Positions 1 to 10,051 of a DNA stretch of 64,000 nucleotides are shown in pieces. The notes beneath the pieces are model-generated. The model did not search any database and was not told the DNA's origin. It worked only from the letters and a program-made list of their open reading frames with translations. This DNA comes from Aldrovandia affinis (taxonomy: Eukaryota; Chordata; Actinopteri; Notacanthiformes; Halosauridae). Location of the stretch: NCBI GenBank assembly GCA_029706075.1, contig JAINUG010000048.1:2784501-2848500 (forward strand), read 5' to 3'. Position numbers and translations under genes: made by a program. Each line of letters starts with the position of its first letter. Positions within the stretch are counted from its first letter, which is position 1.

Positions 1-302
1 AATGGCAGAAAGTAACCAGTCTCTCAATGCAGTCAGACATATTGCTAATGTTGGTCAGAATCAGAGGTCTTGCCCCTAGGAAAAGGAGCGTGGCAAAACA
101 ATCAGCATGTCTGCCGAGATTTCAGGTGAATATCAGATGTATTTCAGTGGGACTGACACTAGACTGTAAAGTTGCAGGAGACTGCTGATAACGTTACTCT
201 GGGCCCAGGCAAGGAAAGGTGCCTTCATAGTAGAGGAAGCTGAAGATGGCTAGCCTGGAAGCAAAACCTTGTGTTATGGTAGCATAGCTAAGTACCTTAT
301 AG

Positions 303-533
303 CAGCGGTCCCCAACCTTTTTTGCACCACGGACCGGTTTAATGCAAGACCATTTTTTCCACAGACCGGGGGGGGTACATGAAAAAAAAAAAACTGAGAC
401 AAGTGCGGAAAAGAGGCACAGACGGAAGTGGTCATTTTTCAAAATAAAACATCCTGCAGACTGCGATAGTCAATAAAATTTAAATTAAAATGTTTTTATT
501 ATTTCTGTGCGGCCCGGTAGTTGGGGACCCCTG
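303..533. mobile_element. hAT-type MITE, copy 1
   Basis: A 231-bp non-autonomous element. Its ends are imperfect inverted repeats (CAGCGGTCCCCAACC and TTGGGGACCCCTG). It is flanked by a perfect 8-bp target duplication CCTTATAG (295-302 and 534-541), the hAT hallmark. It shares its inner sequence (for example GACGGAAGTGGTCATTTTTC) with the copy at 55128-55356. The 82-codon open frame across it is not a gene. Confidence 0.85.
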
Positions 534-1387
534 CCTTATAGGTCTGGTATTTTCTTTGTTTTGCTCTCATTGAAACCAGCTGAAACATAAATATTTTCCC
601 GTAAAAATGGTTAAACACGCTGGTTGGTTAACCCATATGTTTTTAACAGGGTGGCAAGACCTTTCACCCTGGCCTTGCAAGAAAAACAAGTCTTGTGATT
701 TGGTCAATATGAAACAGGGTAATCCAAAAAGCATAAAGCCCAATTATTGATGCAAGAAACCAACAGGTTCAAATGACTAATTCTAGACTCTTAAGTCATT
801 GCTAGCTTGCTAGCAGTGTGGCCTGTGTAATCTGGATGCCAGGCTAGAAGATGGCTGCTGAATGGTGGAAAGTGGAACAGATGCAAGTCTTCGCGCCAAT
901 GGTGTTGGATTTTAGAGGGAGTTTTATTGACGAATAAATGCTGATGTTTTTTCTAAGCTTCTATTCTAAAGATGGGTTTTTTGTTAGAATAGTGCTGTTT
1001 TGATCATGATGATTTCTGTTATTTTAAGCAGAACAGCCCATAAGGAAGCTCCTCGTCCACATCTCTGGGAATTAATGTAATATTAGTCTCATATAATGAT
1101 TAATATGGGTTGAAACATACGGGGAAGAAAAAAATATATTTGCAATATATCTTTAAAGTATCCTTCTAGACATACCAGACAATTCAATATGACTTGACCA
1201 TACAGAATATATTGTTTAATCGTAGATTTCTTTGGACAGAAATTCATGTGAAATTTCAGACCCATTTACACTATATTCAATTTCACTTTTTTAAGTTTCA
1301 GCTTGCATTTTATGAAAAAAATTTATTATAGTGTAAATATCAAAACAGAAATGTATGACATTTAAAAAAAGATGTAATTGTGACCTA

Positions 1388-2478
1388 CAGGTAACTGCCG
1401 AAATAATGGAACCAAGCTATCACAAGCCACCGGAACAGCTTTAGTAGGCTTTGGCATAGATTATACAAGTGGAGCGCTATTGGAGGGATTCTTTTACAAT
1501 AAATTAATTTGGTGTTTCGTTGATGGTGGTGGAAAACGCTGTCTCAGGCACTGCGCCAGAGTCTCCCATAAATGCTCAGTTGGGTTGAGATCTGGTGACT
1601 GAGATGGCCATGATATGTGGTTTACATCGTTTTCTTGCTCCTCAAACCATTCAGTGACCTGTGGATGGGGGCATTGTCATCCTGGAAGAGACCACTCCCA
1701 TCAGGATAGAAATGCTTCACCACAGGATGAAGCCAATCACTCAGAATGGCTTTGTATTTATTGGCATTTACCTTGCTCTCTAAGGTGTTGAGTGGACCTG
1801 ACCCATGCCAGGAAAACACACCCAACCCCATAACAGAGCCGCCAGAACCCTTCACCATGGGAAAGAAGGACTTGAGCCTGTAGGTTTCTTTTACCGTGCG
1901 CCACACATGCACTTGTCTGCTTGTTGAGAGCAGGATAAAGGATGACTCATCTGACTTTTTCCCCCACTGCTCAGTAGACCACTGCCTGTGGTCTTTGCAC
2001 CACTTCACTTGCAAAGGTGCATTTCTAGGTGTAATAAGGGGTTTATGCACTGCAACCTGACCATAGTATCCGTCTCTATGAAGTTCTTGAAGGGCTGTTC
2101 TTGATTAAACTGCCTGCTGACACCCTAGATATTTGCAGTCAACTGATTCAGAGTTAATTGTCTGTTTTGCCTTGCATCTCGAACCAACGCACGGACATCA
2201 TGGTCGTGGAGTATGCACTTTTGACCACAGTTTTCCCTAGTTGATGATGCCTTTCCCTCAGACTTCCATGCCAACAATACATTAGCCACTGTTCTTTGTG
2301 AAACAACAGAAAGTTGAGAAGTCTTTGTCACTAGAGCTCATGCCAAACATGCTCCAGCAATCACCCCACTTTTAAAATCACATTGATGTTATCTTCTAGC
2401 CATGGTAGCCAAAATATAGTCTCACTGGGCCTGCCCAGTAATTTAATACTTAATTTAAACCTGTATATTAGTTACCTG
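1388..2478 (-). mobile_element. Tc1-like transposon with decayed transposase
   Basis: An element of about 1.1 kb in TA context, with ends CAGGTAACTGCC and GTTACCTG. Minus-strand coding remnants read as a Tc1 transposase. The helix-turn-helix N terminus (VVSQRTVANVLLAWKSEG) is at 2125-2331. The catalytic part (ESSFILL, VHVWRT, FQDDNAPIHRS) is at 1622-2050, and PTEHLWE follows in another frame near 1560-1620. The frame is broken at least twice, so it is inactive. Shorter relatives are at 5326, 27426, 42471 and 60808. Confidence 0.85.
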
Positions 2479-2892
2479 TATATTAGAATGAAGTGGAAAA
2501 ACCTAATTTACATCACTTTTCAAGATTATCATATATTCTTTGTAGCCTATTCTGAAAACGGAGACGTATAAATGGATATCTTTTTTTCTAATAAAATTTG
2601 TGCCAGTCTTGTTAGATTTTTTGAAGAAGTCATTGGTAGCACTTAAAAATGAAAAGTGTTTAGATTAATTACATTTTATATAAAGTACTGGGTATTTTTA
2701 AATACCATTCGCATATCTCATCTGCTCGTTTTACCATGTTGTTCGAATATCTGCCAAGTTCATACATCTTTTGAGCTATGAACTTGGATATATAACTCTT
2801 TAATGGCGTTGTGGTTAATGGAATGGTTCACTCGTTAAATGGTACCAGTGGTGTAGGCAATAGCAAATTGTCTTGCGTCTTTCTTTTTCAAG

Positions 2893-3749
2893 GCAAACTG
2901 ATGAGCGTGAAGCTTTCGACTAGCCGCCTGCGTACAGCTCCGGGGATGGGAGAGAGGACAGGGTGTTATCGGTGCGGGCAGGAAGGACACTGGTCCAAAG
3001 AGTGCCCGCTGGACCAGAACGGCTCCTACGGAGAGGGTCCCATGGGCCCAGGCGCCAACGGATTCGGTCCTTCCAGGTTCGGCGGGGGTAGTCGTGGCCG
3101 TGGTTTCCCCCGGGGCTTCGCTGGGGACCCAAGCTTCGGTAGCAGCTACGCTCCCACCCACGGCTTTGGCAGGGGGGGCGGCTACGGTGGACCAGGGTAC
3201 GGCAGGGGTGCGGGATACGAGAGCGCAATGAGTTATGGGGTGCCGCCAGGCTACAGCATGGGTGCCGAGCATAGCATGGCCCGCGTGTACGGCAGTGAGG
3301 GCGCTTTCGGAAGTGGCGGCGTGAACTATGGCGCGGTACCAGCCTACCCAACGCGGCGTTCAGCCTATGAGGAGCGGGACCCGTACGGCGTCGTGGACTT
3401 CTATGAGAAGTACCGTGCCCGTCCCTATGGCGGCAGTTATTTTGAGGATCGGCGCGCTGTCCCCCTGCCTCCTCCGCCTCCTCCTTCGTCTTCTGCTATC
3501 ATGAGGGAGCGTCTGTCGTCTTCCAACCTCGACCCCTACGAACGCCACCCCCTTCCGCCTCCACCAACCCCCGGCTCTTCGTACTACTCACGAGATCGAA
3601 GCCCCATCCGGCGAATCCCACCCGAGGGAGAGGGCTACTCGTATGAGCGTTCGCGTCTGTCCCCAGTGTCCTCTCTCTCCAGGAGTTCCACTTACGACAT
3701 GCCGCGGGCCAGGGACCCCTACGCCGAGCGGGCGCGCTATGCTTACTAA
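2893..3749 (+). CDS. rbm4: RNA-binding protein 4 (lark-like), 3' coding exon, partial
   Basis: This is the last coding exon of an RBM4/lark protein, a nuclear-cytoplasmic RNA-binding factor that acts in alternative splicing and translational control. The exon opens after an AAG acceptor at 2890-2892. It encodes the end of RRM2 ([20 protein letters not shown], close to [20 protein letters not shown] in mammals). A CCHC zinc knuckle follows ([14 protein letters not shown], about 2965-3006), and then a long low-complexity tail rich in Gly, Arg, Tyr and Pro. Family landmarks in the tail are [22 protein letters not shown] and the C-terminal ERARYAY. The reading frame stays open upstream into the intron to 2811, but that part does not resemble RRM2. 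The two RRM exons are not in the window, so the gene starts further left. The tail is Gly/Arg-rich where mammalian RBM4 is alanine-rich. The paralogue (rbm4.1, rbm4.2 and so on) cannot be told. Confidence 0.9.
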
Positions 3750-3763
3750 CCCCCCTCTGCCAG

Positions 3764-4398
3764 GTGAGCCTGCTGCAGGAGCATTGAGGGGGAATACTCT
3801 TAATTTAATTTGCAAGTGGTTAGCACTTAGCTTGCGTGTTTTATTATTAGATCAATGGAACCGAGTCAAATCATTTATATCAGGACCTTGTTATTGAATT
3901 GGCATTCACAGAATTTGATATAGTTTAAACGGATAATACAGATAGCCTTTTGATCATTAAGATCAGTTGGGTCTCGCATAAAATAATTCAGGAATATATT
4001 AGCAATATGACCTCACATTACTAATGCACTCCCAAGCTACTCACCAAGCGCCTAGAGCTTACCAGTTGTTGTCAGTGAGAAGGTGTGCTTCTCTAATGAT
4101 CGGTGCTATTGCTCTTGTAGTACTGTGTGGCCTCTAGAATATAAAAGGTCACTGGTTCTCAGGCAAGTGTATTGGAGGAGTGCATGCACTTCTGCTGCTG
4201 TGCCATGTGGGTGGTGTAGTGGTTACACGAGACGGCAGCCTCCAATTGAAAAAAATGGGAGAAAAAGGAAATAAATACAGTAACGTAATTTCTGCTTTCG
4301 TTTGAATGCCAGTTGTAGAAGTTGCATGCTTGGCACCTCTACCGTGGCCTTTCCTGAAAGCTGACAGTGGTGTTAATGTGATCTGCTCTTTTTTTCAG
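3764..4398 (+). other. probable 3'UTR intron of rbm4
   Basis: Fourteen bases after the rbm4 stop codon there is a consensus donor (CAG|GTGAGC, GT at 3764-3765). A strong acceptor lies at 4385-4398 (T-run then CAG|GTGTTT). The intron would lie wholly in the 3'UTR. The donor is under 50 nt from the stop, so it should not trigger nonsense-mediated decay by the usual rule. The intron contains a truncated tRNA-like SINE. The downstream UTR exon would start at 4399; I did not find a clear AATAAA for it. A second donor-acceptor pair (GTGAGT at 4706, TTCCAG at about 4833) could remove another segment. This is inference from splice consensus only. Confidence 0.5.
4200..4282 (+). mobile_element. truncated tRNA-derived SINE
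   Basis: An RNA polymerase III A-box-like TGGTGTAGTGG lies at 4212-4222. It is followed by a tail (CCAATTG, then A-rich GGGAGAAAAAGG) resembling the SINE at 50097. The B-box and body are missing. It lies inside the probable rbm4 3'UTR intron. Confidence 0.5.
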
Positions 4399-5325
4399 GT
4401 GTTTCCGTGCTGCGCTTCCACAAATGTGCGCTCGTTTTGACGAGGTCGAGGTCTCGTTTCGGCTCGCTGCGTTTTTCGGCTTTGGCGTGGTCAGGGGACT
4501 TTGGTATTGCAGACACTGTGTTAGAATGGCATCAATGTCTCAACATGTATCAGCTGATGACCAATTTTACTTAAGTTTTGTCTCAATTCTAAAAAATGTG
4601 GCAAGGTTGTATGTTTTTTTTACATTTTGCAGTGTTTTATTATTTTTTGTATTGTTTATTTTTATGAGAATTTTTATCATTGCCATGAATCTTTTACCCA
4701 AAATGTGAGTACGGCTGTTTTAGTATCACTAAAGTTCTTGAGGTTGGTTTTGGTGACAATACCTTTATTTTCTATGTTGAGCTTTCCTAACCCCTTTTTT
4801 CCTCCCGTAAATCATGTTCTCTTGTCGTTCCAGATGGGAGTTTTCTTGCTCACGGTGATATACCAATCCTTTGCTGGATATAGTGCAATGTCCTTATTTA
4901 TCATATTTGCAATGTTCCTTGCAAGACTTGATCATTCAGAGCTGAGATCATACACATCCACGAATAAGCGTGTGTAAGTAGCTAGCTTTAGATGCCCTGC
5001 AGCTTCTCAAGAGAATTTCGAACACATCGATACACTCCGACACACTGGAATTTGAAGACTTTTGCCAGCTTTTTAGGAAAATATATGTACTTTCAATGTG
5101 CCTAGTTTTATAGTTAAGGACAATTGTTCCTCCCATGTTACAAAATCGTAACTTCTTACATGGTACAAAATGCTGTTACCATGCAGTCAGTATTTAAACT
5201 TTGTGTGATTCAAGCTTGAAGTTTCAACATTTCCAGGGAAAGATTTTGAAACTTGGGTTTTGAAGCTGGAATGCCAGATTACTTCGCTGTCAACAAGTAA
5301 ATGCAAATAAGTAAAATGGCAACTA

Positions 5326-5871
5326 CAGGTAGCTGCCTAAACAAAATAAACACCAACATATTGTCTTAATTAGGTGTTAGGCCATCATGAGCCACCAGAA
5401 CAGCGGCAATGCACCTTGGCATAGGTTCTACCAAGTTGTCTGGAACTCTATTGGAGGGATGCAACATCATTCTTCCACAATAAATTTCATCATTTGATGT
5501 TTTGTAGATGGTGGCGTAAAACACTGTCTTGGGCACCGCTCCAAAATCTCCCTTAAGTGTTCAATTGGGTTGAGCTCTGGTGACTGAGATGACCATGCTT
5601 TACATTGTTTTCATGCTCATTAAACTATTTAGTGACCACTCATGCCCTGTGAATGGGGGCATTGTCATCCTGGAAGAGACCACTCCCATCAGGAAAGCAA
5701 CTCTTCACCACAGGATGATGGTGATCACAGAATGGCTTTGTATTTATTGATTACTTTGCCCTCTATGGGGGTGGACCTTACCATGCCAGGAAAATCCACC
5801 CCACACCATAACAGAACTGCAAGAACCCTTCATTTACTCGTGTTTCCTTTATTTTGGCTACCTGTTACCTG
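5326..5871 (-). mobile_element. Tc1-like transposon, internally deleted
   Basis: The copy lies between TA dinucleotides, with ends CAGGTAGCTGCC and TGTTACCTG. It matches the element at 1388-2478 across the transposase C-terminal region (CATTGTCATCCTGGAAGAGA is present in both). About half of the element is missing. No intact frame. Confidence 0.8.
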
Positions 5872-6549
5872 TATGTATGCCCAAACAGCATCAGGGTTTT
5901 ATGTTCACATGTTTTTATGGTATAACTCTCCTTTACACTAATAGCGCACACACAGAATATAGCTGAAAAATAATTCATGCATGCTGAAAATCGGATGCAA
6001 AAATTCCAAGAAAATGTATTGCCTGACCAAACCACCTATTTATAAAGGCATTCAACAAAACAATGGTTGAATTGAATTTCATGCATCACCGACATGAAAA
6101 ACGGATCATTTGTTGCTCTTAACAGCTTGGAGAGAGAAAATTATTCCATGTATGAAATGTGAACAAGGCCTATTCAAAAGCTGCGAATAGTGAAGCTAAA
6201 TCCAACCCATAAAAGCGTGAAAAAGTGAACTTTTTTTAAAGCATTTCCATTGCAATTTCTTGAGAACAACGGTGTACATAAATCACGAGTATTTCTGTAA
6301 GTCTCTTTTCAATAAATAAAAAAAAGTCAAGTGGATGGGTGTTTTTGTTGCGTTTTATGTAACTACTAGACTTTGCACATGAACACACAGGCTTTTGTCA
6401 ACATAAATATACCCATTGTGCTTTCAGACACAAAACTACTATGCTCTATGGAAACAAAGCAAGATTGTAATAGATTGTCAATTGCCCCTCTATTAATTAG
6501 GAAGTAGTGGCAGGATGGTAAATGTGAAGAGGAGTTTTTAAATGTAAAT
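5872..6549. other. unannotated intergenic stretch
   Basis: AT-rich sequence between a Tc1 copy and a MITE. I see no gene, repeat boundary or RNA motif in it. Confidence 0.5.
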
Positions 6550-6730
6550 CAGGGGAAGGGAAATCACTGGTCCTGGAGAGCCAAAGAGTGCTGGTTTTTG
6601 TTACTCGGCAGTTGATTACACAGTTAACTCGTTTCACCTGGTTTCTTAGGTCTGAATTGGTTCATGATTTAGGGTGAACACAAAAACCAGAAGATCCTGG
6701 GGCTCTCCAGGACCAGGGTTCCCTACCCGT
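6550..6730. mobile_element. MITE with inverted termini
   Basis: The left end carries CTGGTCCTGGAGAGCC (about 6567-6582). The right end carries GGCTCTCCAGGACCAG (about 6702-6717), its exact reverse complement. Related outer sequences are AGGGGAAGGGAA and GGTTCCCTACCC. There is no coding content. The superfamily is not certain from the ends alone. Confidence 0.7.
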
Positions 6731-6779
6731 TAAAGAACCATAACACGTCTTGCACCAGAAGCACAGGTGGTGATAAATC

Positions 6780-9700
6780 GCTACGGTTGGGATTTACACA
6801 TCGTAAATCACCAGAAATTCTCAGACCTTGATTGATTTAATATTCTCAAACAACCCAGATCGTGTAACTAAAACACACAATCTAATCACGAGGCTATCTG
6901 ATCATAACTTGACTTTATTTGCTCGTAAATTAAATAAAAAAAGATTCTCAGCCCATGACAACAAAAGGCATTCCAAAATGCAACTGGGCTCAATTTCAAT
7001 CTGAGCTGCAGCAAATAAACTGGGAAGACATACTAAAATCTAATGATTTAAATAATGGCTGCAATAACCACATGGACACAATAAAAAACACTGGATAAGT
7101 ATACACAACTTTGGAAAACAACCCAGGAGAAATTAATTACCTTGGCTGGCAAAGGAAATCTTGAATGAAAAAGAGAGATCAAGCCCTAAAAAATATCCCT
7201 GAAATCAAAAAGTAACACTGACAACTTTTAAGTCTTTAAGAATCAAGGTGGTCAAAGAATTATGTGCTACGAAAGCACAGCACTTTATCAGGCTGATTGA
7301 AAACAACAAGGGGAATGGTTCTAATGAATGGAAACAAATATACAATACAATTCGCTAAACAGACAGACGACCCCACTGGTTTAAACCATCTGAAGGACTG
7401 CCTGGGAAACATCAAGGAGTGGATGTCGCAAAGTTTCATGCAGCTAAATGAGAGCAAGGGCGAGATAATCCTGTTCGGCACATCCACCTCTGTCAGCCAG
7501 ATCGCTAACAACATGGGTAGTCTGTCCACCCTGATAAAACCCCATGTCAAAAACCTGGGAGTCTTCTTTGACTCCGATCTGAAGTTCGACAAGCAAGTGC
7601 AAGCAGTGGCACAGTCCTGCTTTTTCCAACTGCGCACCATTGCAAAAATCAAATCATTCCTCTCCCCCAGCGACCTTTAGAGGGTCACCCTCACTCTGAT
7701 CTTGTCAAGACTGGACTATTGTAACGCCCTCTACTCTGGTGTGGCCGAGAAAACCATCAACCGCCTACAACTCGTCCAGAACGCAGCTGCCAGGCTCGTG
7801 TCGGGCACCAAAATGAGGGACCACATTTCCCCAGTCCTTGCATCCCTCCACTGGCTCCCTGTGAAGCAGAGAGTCAACTTCAAAATCCTCATGTTCGTCT
7901 ACAAAGCCCTAAACGGAGGAACTCCTGGTCCGATCATCTAGCTCCAGATCCCTCAGATCCAACGACCAAGTTTGTCTGAAGATCCCGCAGTCAAAATTGG
8001 TGACAGAGGGAGACCGAGCATTCGCTGTTACAGCACCGAAACTGTGGAATAAGCTCCCTCTAAACATCAAGTCTGCAAACACCCTACAGACTTTTAAGGC
8101 CATGCTTAAAACACACCTTTTCGCCAGAGACAATCCCTGAGTTAGTTTTACTGTTGTGTGACAGGTGTATTTATGTCCTTATGTTCTTTGTTTGTTTGGA
8201 TGGCTGACTGTACTTTGCATGTTCCTATTGTTCTTGTCTTTTGTTTTCTTCTTCCCCGGGCTGCGCCCCGGGCTGATGTAACTATTGGTTGGGGGGCGCA
8301 ATATAAATGAAACTATCATATCATATCAAACCCTAAACCCTAAACAGCTCTGTTAAAGAGCCTAAGATTGAAAATACCACCATTACAGACACCACAGAGA
8401 TTTAATGATTTCTTATTTGACTGTTGATGAACTTGCCAGAAACTTTCACCCAGTTAAATCAGGAATGATACTACAACAGACGCTCTTTCTATATTAAAAT
8501 GACCAATCAGGATATCGTACACAAAATCTTTACCAAACTGTCTAATTCACATGCTTAAGATGTCTTTAATATACAGTACACACAGCATTCTTGAAGGGAC
8601 ACTCATCCATCCTTACAAAACCTTTAACCAAACTCATAAACATGTCCATAACCACAGAAAGGTTCCCTGTTCACTGGAAAAAGGCTCTGATCGCCTCCAT
8701 TTTCAGGTCAGGTGCAGCTACCTTGGCCTCAAACTGTAGGCCAATTTCCATACTTCCAATTTTCTCCAAAGATGTAGAAAAGGTTGTAGCACAACAATTA
8801 ATTACATAGCCTACTTGGAGGACAATAATCTGTTGTATTCAAATCAATTTGGGTTTAGATCTAAGCACTCAACATAACTAGCCAGTTGCTATCTGCTAGA
8901 AAATATCAAAAGCTTCTTAGAGAGGTGCAGTCTTTTTAGATCTCCAAATTAACTCAATTTAATTTATCTTCTCAGTCAAAGACATGGTTTAATTAATATT
9001 TACGAAACAGGAGTCAACAGCTCACCGTTGGTCATTCAAATCTGAATGCCATGAAAGTAAAATGGGTATTCCACAAGCATCAGTGCTTGGACCTTTGTTG
9101 TTTAGTTCATATATCAATGACATCTCTGAGTGTTGCACAGGAGTTGGGTTACAAATGTAAGCTGATGACAGTTTTGCTTGTGGCGGCAAAAACACTTACT
9201 ATTGCTGCAGCTAAACTAACAGACTGCTTGGTCAAGATGGCACACTGGCTTGACACTACCTAATATTGAATGTAAAAAACTACCAGCCACAGAAACCTTC
9301 AGTGTGAGGATAAAAGACAACAAACTAGAGACAGTATGGGATTTTAAGTACCTTGTAATTGTTTTGGACTCTCAGCTAAGGTTTGACAAACACATTAAAA
9401 AATTAGGTAGAACTTAGGGCCAATCTTCAAACCTTTAGGCAAATTAGACACTGCTTACCATTCCACACAGCTCTGACATTTATGCACGCCATGATTTTCT
9501 CTCATCTCTCATACTGCATAACCTCTTGGTCCCAGGCATCAGCCTCCACCATCAAACCACTAACATCCCTCAAGCTAACCAAGCTATCAAAGTCCTGGCC
9601 AATAAAGCACTACGATTCCATCACTGCAATATCCTAAAGAAATACAATTTCATTAATTACTCCAACCTCACACTTACATTTAAATGTCTCTACCATCTAG

Positions 9701-10050
9701 TTCCACCCATTCTTAATACATTCTTGGCTAGACTTCACTATACTGCCACTAACACCCAAAGCCTCATGGAAGGAAACTGTAGAATCAAACATTGCAGACA
9801 CTCTGGAATTCTCTACCTGGCAGTTCAAAACATATCCATGATTTTAAAATGTTTTCCACAACAAGTCCTGGCTAAAACTTTGCCAAAATTGTAATCATGA
9901 CACCAACTAAACATTACTGTATATGAGCTCATGTTCTTTTTTTTGTTTTTGTTTTTGTTGTGTCATGTATGGTTGTTGTTGTTTTCGGTTATTATATGCA
10001 TTGATTTTAACTGGTGTTGGAAATGAGAATTGGCTATATATACAATGACT
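6780..10050 (+). mobile_element. Non-LTR retrotransposon (LINE), decayed and split
   Basis: The left part (about 6780-7362) reads as the C-terminal end of an endonuclease domain and linker (TRLSDHNLTLFARKL, then LRIKVVKELCATKAQHFIRL). After the insertion at 7363-8339, reverse-transcriptase pieces follow: VHWKKALIASIF and SNCRPISILPIFSK near 8650-8770, SNQFGFRSKHST near 8840, a palm remnant near 9100-9200, and the thumb region SYCITSWSQ near 9500 with HHCNILKKYNF near 9630. The 3' end is about 9890-10050, with a T/G-rich tail. Many stops and frame shifts show it is dead. Confidence 0.75.
7363..8339 (+). mobile_element. L2/CR1-type LINE 3' end inserted in an older LINE
   Basis: The insert encodes the last part of a reverse transcriptase ORF: QLNESKGEIILFG, LGVFFDSDLKFDKQ, SRLDYCNALYSGV, RLQLVQNAAARLVSG and LASLHWLPVKQRVNFKIL, then ALKLWNKLPL-like sequence near 8035. 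One stop codon (7678) and a frame change near 7940 break it. The 3' tail is a short ATATC-type microsatellite. An 8-bp target duplication CTAAACAG (7355-7362 and 8340-8347) defines the ends. The element is 5'-truncated, as is usual for LINEs. Confidence 0.85.
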
Positions 10051-10051
10051 A

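Noticed and set aside
194..442. 82-codon minus-strand frame at the left end
   Set aside because: It overlaps a hAT MITE; the frame is formed by non-coding repeat sequence.
2835..3351. Two antisense open frames of about 145 codons over the rbm4 exon
   Set aside because: They are shadows of the GC-rich Gly/Arg coding sequence on the + strand, with no family resemblance.
8329..8346. Telomere-like CCCTAAACCCTAAA
   Set aside because: It has only two units and is explained by the LINE tail meeting the CTAAACAG target duplication; it is not an interstitial telomere.
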